Shown: positions 54,134 through 61,099 of the stretch, piece after piece | Position numbering within the stretch: position 1 is the first letter of the stretch | Layout: every line of letters starts with the position of its first letter | Origin: Mycobacterium dioxanotrophicus | GTDB lineage: Bacteria > Actinomycetota > Actinomycetes > Mycobacteriales > Mycobacteriaceae | DNA: 64,000 nt | Assembly (NCBI RefSeq): GCF_002157835.1 | Contig: NZ_CP020809.1 | Span: forward strand, 1,488,001-1,552,000 | Direction of reading: 5' to 3' | The notes under the pieces: model-generated | What the model saw: only the letters and a program-made list of their open reading frames with translations | Told to the model about the DNA's origin: nothing | Databases searched by the model: none | Position numbers and translations under genes: made by a program

Positions 54134-54628
54134 ATGGAACAACCAGGGGAGTTGGTGGGGCGGGCACTCGTCATCGTCGTCGACGATCGCACCGCCCACG
54201 GCGAGGAGGACCACAGCGGTCCGTTGGTCACCGAATTGCTCGGTGAAACCGGTTTCGTCGTCGATGGCGTCGTGGTCGTTTCGGCCGATGAGGTCGAGAT
54301 TCGCAATGCGCTGAACACGGCAGTCATCGGTGGTGTGGATCTGGTGGTGTCCGTCGGCGGCACCGGCGTGACGCCGCGCGATGTCACCCCGGAGGCCACG
54401 CTCGACATCCTCGACCGTGAGCTGCTCGGCATCGCAGAAGCGCTGCGCGCCTCGGCCTTGTCCGCAGGCATCGCCGATGCCGGGCTGTCGCGCGGGCTGG
54501 CGGGTATTTCGGGCAGCACGCTCGTGGTGAACCTGGCCGGTTCCCGGTCAGCGGTCCGCGACGGCATGGCCACACTGGGCCCGCTGGCGGTGCAGATCAT
54601 CGGCCAGTTATCAAGCTTGGACATCTAA
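54134..54628 (+). CDS. moaB2: Molybdenum cofactor biosynthesis protein MoaB2
   Basis: MoaB/MogA-fold proteins adenylate molybdopterin during cofactor synthesis; MoaB2 of M. tuberculosis also binds SigE. The 164-residue protein has VIVVDDRTAHGEEDHSGPLV, DLVVSVGGTGVTPRDVTPEA (the conserved GGTG loop) and GLSRGLAGISGSTLVVNLAG. I prefer the ATG at 54134, which gives the family N-terminus and follows a TATACG -10-like element by 9 nt (leaderless). A GTG at 54050 overlapping the pepD stop as GTGA would add 28 residues that do not look conserved. It corresponds to Rv0984. Confidence 0.92.
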   Translation: MEQPGELVGRALVIVVDDRTAHGEEDHSGPLVTELLGETGFVVDGVVVVSADEVEIRNALNTAVIGGVDLVVSVGGTGVTPRDVTPEATLDILDRELLGIAEALRASALSAGIADAGLSRGLAGISGSTLVVNLAGSRSAVRDGMATLGPLAVQIIGQLSSLDI

Positions 54629-54764
54629 CCAGCGCGATACGGCGGCCGACGGCCGCCGTTTTCGTTGGAGATGGCAAATGCAGTATCGGTGGAGCGGTGA
54701 GGTTACCGAACAGTTAACCACCCACCGGCAATAAATGTGATCTTCGTCACAAAGGGGAATGTGG

Positions 54765-54923
54765 ATGACTCATCAGCCCCAGCCGTCACGGCGCCTAGTT
54801 AACAAAATTTTCGGGGACACGCTGCCGGAGGTCGCGGCGAGCGAGCGCGACGAAGCTTCGCCGGAGGATGCCGCCGAGCACGACCGATGGCTGCAGAGCA
54901 ATATTCCGCCTCATCACGGTTGA
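54765..54923 (+). CDS. Small conserved-looking protein of 52 residues
   Basis: The ORF encodes MTHQPQPSRRLVNKIFGDTL, an acidic middle (ASERDEASPEDAAEHDR) and ends RWLQSNIPPHHG. AAAGGGGA lies 6 bp upstream of the ATG, and codon positions show the GC-rich third-base bias of real genes. The compact charged composition with a terminal PPHHG suggests a soluble binding protein. I do not know a function. It stands alone between moaB2 and the decayed porin gene. Short length limits confidence, but the ribosome-binding site and codon pattern support it. Confidence 0.7.
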   Translation: MTHQPQPSRRLVNKIFGDTLPEVAASERDEASPEDAAEHDRWLQSNIPPHHG

Positions 54924-55114
54924 ACTGTGTTGCCACAGTGAACGCCGTAAATGCACGGTCAACAGTGTGATGTGGCTCAACTTCCGTTAGCGAAGCGAAC
55001 TACGTCACAGCATTGCCGGCTGGCGCCATCCCCCCTGCTCCTGTGCTCGTGAGCATCTGTTCACCCGAACCCAGCAAACTTTTACCGCCCAACTGCTGAC
55101 GTGCCCGCAGATTA

Positions 55115-55420
55115 GTGCCTGCGTTGCCGGGCGGATGCCTCCCGCTCTCGGCCGGCTTCAACCCGCTGGGCTCGGTCATCACCCCGAACCTGTTCCCCGG
55201 TGTGTCGATCTCGGCCGACCTGGGTAACGGCCCGGGCATCCAGGAGGTCGCGACCTTCTCCGTCGACGTCAAGGGTCCGGCCGGCGGGGTGGCGGTCTCC
55301 AATGCGCATGGCACCGTGACCGGCGCGGCCGGTGGCGTGCTGCTGCGCCCCTTCGCCCGTCTGATCGCCTCCACCGGTGACAGCGTCACCACCTACGGCG
55401 AACCCTGGAACATGAACTGA
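55115..55420 (+). pseudogene. 3' remnant of an Msp-type porin gene
   Basis: Residues from about 13 onward match the C-terminal half of MspA-family porins: SVITPNLFPGVSISADLGNG, PGIQEVATFSVDV, GGVAVSNAHGTVTGAAGGVL, LRPFARLIASTGDSVTTYGE and the exact C-terminus PWNMN. Msp porins are octameric outer-membrane channels of fast-growing mycobacteria of about 184 mature residues. Here the signal peptide and roughly the first half are gone; the GTG at 55115 leads into unrelated residues. No signal peptide or ribosome-binding site precedes it, so it is almost surely non-functional. M. smegmatis carries an intact Msp gene near its mprAB-pepD-moaB region, which fits local decay. Confidence 0.9.
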
Positions 55421-55438
55421 CATCTCCCAGGAGACACG

Positions 55439-55470
55439 CAGCGGCCCCCGGATTCCTCCGGGGGCCGCTG
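55439..55470 (+). terminator. Terminator after the porin remnant
   Basis: CAGCGGCCCCCGGA (55439-55452) pairs perfectly with TCCGGGGGCCGCTG (55457-55470), with a 4-nt loop, followed by TCGTCTT. It starts 19 bp after the porin stop codon and lies 25 bp before the convergent mscL stop, so it may serve both. Confidence 0.88.
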
Positions 55471-55494
55471 TCGTCTTCGGGGTGGGGTTTCGGC

Positions 55495-55899
55495 CTAGGA
55501 CGGCTTCTTCTCGCCGTTCTGCTTGGCCTGGGCGGCCAGCAGGTCGCGAATCTCGGTCAGCAGTTCCGCCTCGGTCGCGTCGGGCTCGGGAGCGGGGCTG
55601 CGGCTACGCCACGCGTTGTACGGCATGACGATCAGGAAGTACACGACCGCCGCGATCAGCACGAAGTTGATGACAGCCGACAGCAGGATGTTCAGGTCGA
55701 TGGCCTGATCCCCTCCGATAGGGATCCGCAGGATGCCGTAGTCGGATTCTTTGCCCGCGCCGATGCGGTTGATCAAGGGGGTGATGATGCTGTCGGTGAA
55801 TTTCGTGACGAGCGCGGTGAACGCGGTACCGATGACCACAGCTACCGCCAGGTCGACGATGTTGCCGCGCATCATGAACTCTTTGAAGCCTTTTAACAT
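55495..55899 (-). CDS. mscL: Large-conductance mechanosensitive channel MscL
   Basis: MscL opens under membrane tension to release solutes on hypo-osmotic shock. The 134-residue protein has the N-terminal [20 protein letters not shown] amphipathic helix and TM1 pore helix ([17 protein letters not shown]), the extracellular loop, TM2 (about 68-90, [20 protein letters not shown]) and a charged C-terminal bundle. Length and motifs are normal for the family. GGAAGGG precedes the ATG. The neighbouring moaB2 and SAF-domain genes match Rv0984-Rv0990c synteny (Rv0985c). Confidence 0.96.
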   Translation of the reverse strand: MLKGFKEFMMRGNIVDLAVAVVIGTAFTALVTKFTDSIITPLINRIGAGKESDYGILRIPIGGDQAIDLNILLSAVINFVLIAAVVYFLIVMPYNAWRSRSPAPEPDATEAELLTEIRDLLAAQAKQNGEKKPS

Positions 55900-56000
55900 G
55901 CGGGGACCCTTCCTGCAGTGACGATTGTTTGTGCAGACAAGCGAACACTAACCGAGGTCCCCAGGTGTCAGCAGAGTTCGGTCGTCGCTGCTGTGCACCG

Positions 56001-56642
56001 CTAATGCAACACAACGGTCACGGCTGCGACCAGACTTGCTGCGGCCACGTCGTTGGCAGGCCGCGCGGGCAGGGCCACCAAGGCGACCCGCTCGCCGCCG
56101 CCCTTGGGCTTCTCCGACACCAGAACCACAACCGCATTCGTGGCGATCACCCGCGGCCGGGATTCGTCGTTGTCGCCCGCAGTGAGCACGTCGACCACGT
56201 CACCGGGCCGGATCAGGTCGAGCACGGCGGTGTCCTGCAGCTGCAGCGGCACGATCCGGGCGTCGGGGCCCGCTGCCGATTCGGTCAGCCGCGGCCCGAG
56301 CAGGCGCACGTCGGTGAGCACCTCGCCGCGGCGGGCGGGCCCGGCGACAGTGGCACCGATCAGTGCCTGGAGGTCGGTCTGCGCGCCGTCGGGCAGGGTG
56401 TCGGAGCTACGGCTCTCCATCCGGACGTCCTCGGCCGTCAGCGTCACGCCCGGTGTCAGATCGTGGGCAGCCACCGCGATCTCGGCCTGCTCGCCGCGCG
56501 GATCGGCGCGCACGGCCGCGACGGCGGCGAGCACAACCAGACCGGCGGCTGCCGCGCGCCGGGCGGCGACCGTACGGGTCCAGTCCGGGCGCAGCGCAGC
56601 GCTCAGCCGGCGCAGTGCCGAAGGGTTGAGGGATTCGGCCAT
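56001..56642 (-). CDS. SAF-domain protein (CpaB/RcpC-like)
   Basis: The 213-residue protein has a cytoplasmic N-terminus, one membrane helix (about 28-45, RRAAAAGLVVLAAVAAVRA), a SAF domain (IAVAAHDLTPGVTLTAEDVR, VAGPARRGEVLTDVRLLGP) and an RcpC-type C-terminal domain (IVPLQLQDTAVLDLIRPGDV, RVIATNAVVVLV, VALVALPARPANDVAAASL). CpaB/RcpC proteins guide Flp-pilus assembly, but mycobacteria have only a partial tad set, so the role here is uncertain. It corresponds to Rv0990c by position. Confidence 0.85.
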   Translation of the reverse strand: MAESLNPSALRRLSAALRPDWTRTVAARRAAAAGLVVLAAVAAVRADPRGEQAEIAVAAHDLTPGVTLTAEDVRMESRSSDTLPDGAQTDLQALIGATVAGPARRGEVLTDVRLLGPRLTESAAGPDARIVPLQLQDTAVLDLIRPGDVVDVLTAGDNDESRPRVIATNAVVVLVSEKPKGGGERVALVALPARPANDVAAASLVAAVTVVLH

Positions 56643-56711
56643 GGCGTCACCGTAGGCGTCGCTGTCCGACGCCGGAACGGTGTTAGGCCGGCCTGTGGAT
56701 AACTCTGCGGG

Positions 56712-57038
56712 TCAGCTCGACGCGGCGGCGGCCGGGGCGGAGCTGGAACTGCTCGACGAGCTGCTCGAGCTGCTGGAGGACGACGTGGAAGAAGACGCCT
56801 TCTCCGATGAGCTGGAGCTCTCCGAGCTCTTGGCGGAACCGTTGGACGAGCTCTTGCCCGACTCCCGGTTGTCGGTGCGGTAGAAACCGCTGCCCTTGAA
56901 CACCACGCCGACCGAGCCGAACAGCTTGCGCAGCTTGCCGGAGCACTTCGGGCAGGTGGTCAGCGCATCATCGCTGAACGCCTGCACCGCGTCGAACCGA
57001 TTGCCGCACTCGGTGCATGCATAGGAATAGGTAGGCAC
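56712..57038 (-). CDS. ruc: FmdB-type zinc-ribbon protein, Ruc-like redox-regulated chaperone
   Basis: The 108-residue protein has an N-terminal zinc ribbon (CTECGNRFD and CPKCSGKL, four cysteines) and a disordered C-terminal tail of almost uninterrupted serine (about 62-100). M. tuberculosis Rv0991c (Ruc) is a redox-regulated chaperone whose cysteines form disulphides on oxidation and whose disordered tail becomes active; it cooperates with the DnaK system. Length, position and tail composition match. A CIRCE element upstream predicts heat-shock control by HrcA, consistent with that role. The poly-serine run is a repeat that could vary in length between strains. Confidence 0.9.
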   Translation of the reverse strand: MPTYSYACTECGNRFDAVQAFSDDALTTCPKCSGKLRKLFGSVGVVFKGSGFYRTDNRESGKSSSNGSAKSSESSSSSEKASSSTSSSSSSSSSSSSSSSAPAAAASS

Positions 57039-57064
57039 GAAAACCTCCGACTAAGTCAATCTTG

Positions 57065-57091
57065 TTAGCACTCTACCGGCCCAAGTGCTAG
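57065..57091 (-). promoter_or_regulatory. CIRCE operator (HrcA site) of the Ruc-like gene
   Basis: TTAGCACTC (57065-57073), a 9-bp spacer and AAGTGCTAG (57083-57091) match the CIRCE consensus TTAGCACTC-N9-GAGTGCTAA with two mismatches in the right arm. It lies 27 bp upstream of the Ruc-like start, so HrcA repression of this chaperone at normal temperature is likely. Confidence 0.85.
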
Positions 57092-57236
57092 AACCGCTAT
57101 GTGGGTCGGGTCATTCCCGCGCGACGACGCATGCGCACCGGGTGGGCGACGGTGACCATTGTGGTCCTCGCGGCGCGCGGGGTGGCGTGGATGCGGTCGA
57201 GGAGCGGCGGGCGATGTCAGACGTGCTCGCCGGTTG

Positions 57237-57653
57237 TCAGATGTTGGCGGGCAAGGCCTTCTGATCGCGCCCCGATTCTCCGGCGACGATGAGGGCGCCG
57301 ACCGTCAGGATGGCCCATGCTCCCGATTTCGGGACCATCAGTCCGAGAAGGCAGGCCCACGCCACGATGGCCCAACCGAGCCAGACGGGCACCGGTTGCC
57401 CTCGGCGGGTCATGTGCAGCACAAGCTGTCCGATCAGCCCGAGGGGAACCCCGAAACTGCCGGGACTGAACCAGAATGCCTCTGCGACTGCCACGCGATC
57501 GGGCGGCGGGTCGAGCGTCACGGTGTTGGCGACGCCTTCGTCGAGGATCTGTGACCACACGGCTCTGCGTTTCAAAGCCGCTACCGACACATGGAATGCG
57601 GCGCCGACTACGGCCAGGCGACCACCCCACGCGGTAATGTTTCGGCTGTTCAC
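57237..57653 (-). CDS. DUF6463 family membrane protein
   Basis: The 138-residue protein has about four membrane helices (12-28, 62-82, 89-108 and 111-125) and the DUF6463 features WGGRLAVVGAAFHVSVAALK, EAFWFSPGSFGVPLGLIGQL and RRGQPVPVWLGWAIV. The function is unknown. It is divergent from a TetR regulator that probably controls it, a recurring actinobacterial pairing. GTG start at 57653. Confidence 0.8.
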   Translation of the reverse strand: MNSRNITAWGGRLAVVGAAFHVSVAALKRRAVWSQILDEGVANTVTLDPPPDRVAVAEAFWFSPGSFGVPLGLIGQLVLHMTRRGQPVPVWLGWAIVAWACLLGLMVPKSGAWAILTVGALIVAGESGRDQKALPANI

Positions 57654-57661
57654 ATTGAAGG

Positions 57662-58279
57662 ATGTTAATGACGTTCACATCTGGTCGCAAGACCTATCAC
57701 CACGGTGATCTGCGCCGAGCGCTGATCGTCGAGGCGCGCGCGCTGCTCGCCGAGACCGGGACCACCGGTGTCACGCTGCGTGCGGTGGCCGCCCGAGCTG
57801 GGGTATCGCCTGCCGCGTCGTATCGGCATTTCGCCGACAAAGAGGCGCTGCTGGCCGCCGTGGCGACGCAGGGGTTCGACGACCTCGCCGCCAAGGCGAA
57901 GCTGGTCCGCGGCCAAGGGGCGCCCGGCATCCCCACCCTGCACCGGATGACCTGTGCCTACATTGATTTCGCGTTGGCCGAACACGCGTTGTACCGCCTG
58001 ATGCGGGGGCCTGAGCTGGGTGACCGGACCCGGCATCCCGAACTCGCCGCAGCCGAGGCGCGGTTGCGGGTGGAGGCGGAGGCGGCCCTGCGCGATGCCC
58101 GTGACGCCGGTGAAATCGCCGACCTGCCGTTGGCGGACGTCACGCTCACCATTCATCTGATGATGCACGGACTGGCCGTCGCGGCCGGTGACGGGCAGGT
58201 GCCCGACACCAGCGCGACAGCCCTGTCCGAGCGGGTCATGACGGTCCTCGACGCGGGGCTGCGCCCGCGGCGCGGCTAG
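57662..58279 (+). CDS. TetR-family regulator divergent from DUF6463
   Basis: The 205-residue TetR protein has the N-terminal helix-turn-helix (YHHGDLRRALIVEARALLAE, then RAVAARAGVSPAASYRHFAD and KEALLAAVATQGFDD) and a TetR_C_33/WHG-type ligand domain (HALYRLMRGPELGDRTRHPE, VTLTIHLMMHGLAVAAGDGQ). Start at 57662 (MLMTF) or 57668. Direct repeats GTTCACAT at 57648-57655 and 57673-57680 overlap both starts and probably bind it. The stop overlaps the convergent universal stress protein stop within CTAG. Confidence 0.87.
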   Translation: MLMTFTSGRKTYHHGDLRRALIVEARALLAETGTTGVTLRAVAARAGVSPAASYRHFADKEALLAAVATQGFDDLAAKAKLVRGQGAPGIPTLHRMTCAYIDFALAEHALYRLMRGPELGDRTRHPELAAAEARLRVEAEAALRDARDAGEIADLPLADVTLTIHLMMHGLAVAAGDGQVPDTSATALSERVMTVLDAGLRPRRG

Positions 58280-59154
58280 CGGCGCGGAACGATCATCACC
58301 GGTACCGGCGCGTGGCGCAGGATCTTGGCCGCGGCCGAGCCCAGGAACACCTGCGCCGATTGCGCCGCCGCGCCCGACCCGAGCACGAGCATGTCCCCGG
58401 CGTCCCACGACACGCTTTCCACCGCTGAGTTCCAGTCGTGTCCCGCGCCGACCACCACGTCTACGTCGGGAACCGCCATGTGCTCACGAATATCGTTGAG
58501 CTGCTTGGTGATATCGGCGATGGTGCGTCGTGTCCACTGTTCCACCACGAGATCCTCTGCAGAGGATTCGATGATGCCGCGGAACGCCGTGGTGTTGCGC
58601 ACCGTGAACGACACGATGCGCAGCTTCGCCGACCACTTCTTGGCCAGTTCGGCGGCGGCCGGGATGAGGCCGTTGACGTCGGCCTCGCCGCCGTAGGACG
58701 CGGTGAGCCTGCGGATCCGCCCGGCATGCTGCGGATAGCCCCGGGGTGCGATGGCGACCGGCACCTCTGCGGTGTGCACGAGCCGTTCGGTGACGCTGCC
58801 AAGCGCGACCCGGCCCAGCAAGCCCGTGGACGACGACCCGACCACCACCAGATTGGCCTGGTTGGCCACCGCCAGCTCGATCAAACCCGTTGGGACGGAA
58901 CTGGAGTGGTGCACCGTGGTGGGAATGTCGACGTCTTTGGGCAGCCCAGCCACGGCCCGGTCCAGCGACTGGGTGGCCTGTGCGGTGATGTAGCGCAGGT
59001 ACTCCTCCTCGACCGGATCACCCCTTGGCGGCCATGGCCGTTCCACCACGGCTGCCGCGACCACCTTGTCGCCGGTCGTGCGGGCCAGCTGTGCGGCCAG
59101 GTTCAGCGGGGCACTGCCCTGACTGCTCGCGCTGAAGGCGGCCAGGATGGTCAC
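58276..59154 (-). CDS. Universal stress protein with two Usp domains
   Basis: The 292-residue protein has two tandem Usp domains. Each carries an ATP-binding Gly-rich loop: VVVGSSSTGLLGRVALGSVT in the first half and LVLGSGAAAQSAQVFLGSAA in the second, each ending in a HTAEVPVAIAP/RHAPVPVMIVP strand. Tandem Usp proteins in mycobacteria bind ATP or cAMP and often rise under hypoxia. I start it at GTG 59154, which overlaps the permease stop as GTGA. This coupling and the Usp-like domain at the end of the permease suggest the two act together. Confidence 0.88.
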   Translation of the reverse strand: MTILAAFSASSQGSAPLNLAAQLARTTGDKVVAAAVVERPWPPRGDPVEEEYLRYITAQATQSLDRAVAGLPKDVDIPTTVHHSSSVPTGLIELAVANQANLVVVGSSSTGLLGRVALGSVTERLVHTAEVPVAIAPRGYPQHAGRIRRLTASYGGEADVNGLIPAAAELAKKWSAKLRIVSFTVRNTTAFRGIIESSAEDLVVEQWTRRTIADITKQLNDIREHMAVPDVDVVVGAGHDWNSAVESVSWDAGDMLVLGSGAAAQSAQVFLGSAAAKILRHAPVPVMIVPRR

Positions 59155-60977
59155 GACGCGGGTTCCTGTGCCGCGGTCCGCGCCACCACGTGGGTGACGG
59201 GGATCTGGTGCTCGGCGCGGGCGCGGTCGACCACATCGAAGCGATCCCACACCGAATCCTCCGGTGGCAGTGTCGAGATCACGATCTGGTCGGGATGGAA
59301 GGCATCGACGGCCGACGACAGGGCGCGCAGCGGGCGGTAGTCGCCCAGCTCGCCGTTGGCATCCAGATGGTCGGCGCGCAACGTCCTCAGCGTGTCGTCA
59401 AGCCGTTGCTGGGCAACCTGTTTCGTGGCCTCCCAGACATCCAGCGGTCCGTGGCTGGCAGCGGCGCCGGTCTCGATGGGGCTGGCGGGCACCACCACGT
59501 AGTAGGTGGCTTCCCGGTCGGCCCCGATGCGGCGCAGCTCGTCGAGCAGCTCGCTGGACTGCACTGTCTGATTGGCCAGCACCAGCACTCGGTGCGGATG
59601 TTCGGTGGGTGCGACGCCGGCCACCTCGGGCCGGGTGCTCAGGTACCACCGGTTGGCCACGTACAGGACGATCACCACGGCCCAGGACAGCAGGCTCAGC
59701 GTCAGTGCGCTGCGGTTGTCGCCGCCCTGGATGAACATCTGCACGAGGATGGCGAAGATCGCCAGTGCGGTGAGAATCGACAGGATCGGGAACAGCCACA
59801 TCTTCACCTTGAGCTTGTCCGGCGACGTGCGGTAGCGCAGCACGATCTGGGAGACCGCGATGAGCAGGTAGACGAACAGGATCACCGCGCCGCTGGAGTT
59901 CAGCAGGAACGCGAAGATGGTGTCCGGCCAGAATGCCGCGGCGATGACGCACAGGAGGCCGATCACCGACGAGGTCAGGATGGCCGGGGCCGGAACGCCG
60001 CGCCGCGTGACCGCGACCAGTTGCGGCGGCGCCTCGCGGCGGGCGGCCAACACGAACAGCATCCGCGACGCCGTGTACATGCCGGAGTTCAGGCAGCTCA
60101 GCACGGCCGTGAGCACGACGGCGTTCATGATGTGGTCGGCGTAGGGGATGCCCATCTCGGTGAACGCCGACACGAAGGGAGATGCCGCGACCTGCTTGCT
60201 GTTCCACGGCAGGATCGTCACGAGCAGGAACGCCGAGCCGACGAAGAAGATCGCGATACGCAGGATCACCGAGTTGGCGGCCTTGGCCACGGCACGTTCC
60301 GGATCGGAGGATTCGGCGGCGGCGATGGTGGCGATCTCGGCGCCGACCATCGAGAAGATCACGGTGACGACGCCGACCGTGACAGCTGCCGGACCGAGCG
60401 GGAAGAAACCGTCATGAGCGGTCAGGTTCGAGAAATCCATCGACTTGTGCGGCCAGATGCCGAAGACGAACAACCCGCCAAGGACCAGGAACAGGATGAT
60501 CGCGGCGACCTTGACGCCGGCGAACCAGAACTCGAACTCGCCGAACGACGACACGGAGAACAGGTTGGTCGCCGTCATCGCGACCAGCAGCAGCAACGCG
60601 GTCAGCCAGATCGGGGCCGCCGGGATCCAGTATCGGATGATCTTGGCGCCGGCGATGGCCTCGAAGCCCACGACGACCACCCAGAAGTACCAATAGAGCC
60701 AGCCGACCGAGAAGCCCGCCCAGTTGCCCATCGCGTTGCGCGCATAGTCCGCGAACGAACCGGTGGACGGATTGGCCACGGCCATCTCGGCAAGCATCCG
60801 CATGACCATGATGATCAGTACGCCGGCAAGCGCATACGTGATGAAGGAACCGGGACCGGTGTCCTTGATGACGACGCCGGATCCGACGAACAGTCCGGCG
60901 CCGATGACGCCTCCGATTGCGATCATTCGCAGCTGTCGCTGGCTGAGCGCCTTTTTCAGCGCTGGTGCTTCACCCAT
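59151..60977 (-). CDS. APC-superfamily amino acid permease with fused Usp-like C-terminal domain
   Basis: The 608-residue protein has about 12 membrane helices in its first 445 residues with APC/GABA-permease blocks: QLRMIAIGGVIGAGLFVGSG, NPSTGSFADYARNAMGNWAG, SSDPERAVAKAANSVILRIA and GIPYADHIMNAVVLTAVLSC. About 145 residues then follow in the cytoplasm (HRVLVLANQTVQSSELLDEL to QIPVTHVVA) with a Usp-like alpha/beta pattern. I start at ATG 60977 because GGAAGAG lies 6 bp upstream. It probably imports a basic or gamma-amino compound under control of its Usp-like domain and the adjacent Usp protein. Confidence 0.88.
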   Translation of the reverse strand: MGEAPALKKALSQRQLRMIAIGGVIGAGLFVGSGVVIKDTGPGSFITYALAGVLIIMVMRMLAEMAVANPSTGSFADYARNAMGNWAGFSVGWLYWYFWVVVVGFEAIAGAKIIRYWIPAAPIWLTALLLLVAMTATNLFSVSSFGEFEFWFAGVKVAAIILFLVLGGLFVFGIWPHKSMDFSNLTAHDGFFPLGPAAVTVGVVTVIFSMVGAEIATIAAAESSDPERAVAKAANSVILRIAIFFVGSAFLLVTILPWNSKQVAASPFVSAFTEMGIPYADHIMNAVVLTAVLSCLNSGMYTASRMLFVLAARREAPPQLVAVTRRGVPAPAILTSSVIGLLCVIAAAFWPDTIFAFLLNSSGAVILFVYLLIAVSQIVLRYRTSPDKLKVKMWLFPILSILTALAIFAILVQMFIQGGDNRSALTLSLLSWAVVIVLYVANRWYLSTRPEVAGVAPTEHPHRVLVLANQTVQSSELLDELRRIGADREATYYVVVPASPIETGAAASHGPLDVWEATKQVAQQRLDDTLRTLRADHLDANGELGDYRPLRALSSAVDAFHPDQIVISTLPPEDSVWDRFDVVDRARAEHQIPVTHVVARTAAQEPAS

Positions 60978-61059
60978 TACTGACTCTTCCACGAGAAGTG
61001 ATTCATGTCACAAGCTGGTAGAAGAGGAACGCTATTCCTTTGGGTGGCTACGGATGGTT

Positions 61060-61088
61060 GAAATTGGGGTCGAAATTGTCCGAAAGTT
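61060..61088. promoter_or_regulatory. Triple direct repeat upstream of the permease operon
   Basis: GAAATTG (61060-61066), GAAATTG (61072-61078) and GAAAGTT (61082-61088) lie 12 and 10 bp apart, about one helical turn, in the 122-bp gap between pucR and the permease. They are good candidate sites for the PucR activator. An AGGAA-CGCTA-TTCCT palindrome (61025-61039) lies closer to the permease start. Confidence 0.5.
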
Positions 61089-61099
61089 TCCCCGCGCGT

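Noticed and set aside
57101..57292. 63-codon frame between the Ruc-like and DUF6463 genes
   Set aside because: Arg-rich, no ribosome-binding site, and it runs into the DUF6463 gene from the opposite strand.
59190..60983. 597-codon plus-strand frame opposite the permease
   Set aside because: Antisense shadow, extremely D/R/G/H-rich with no domain; the permease has clear membrane helices and motifs.
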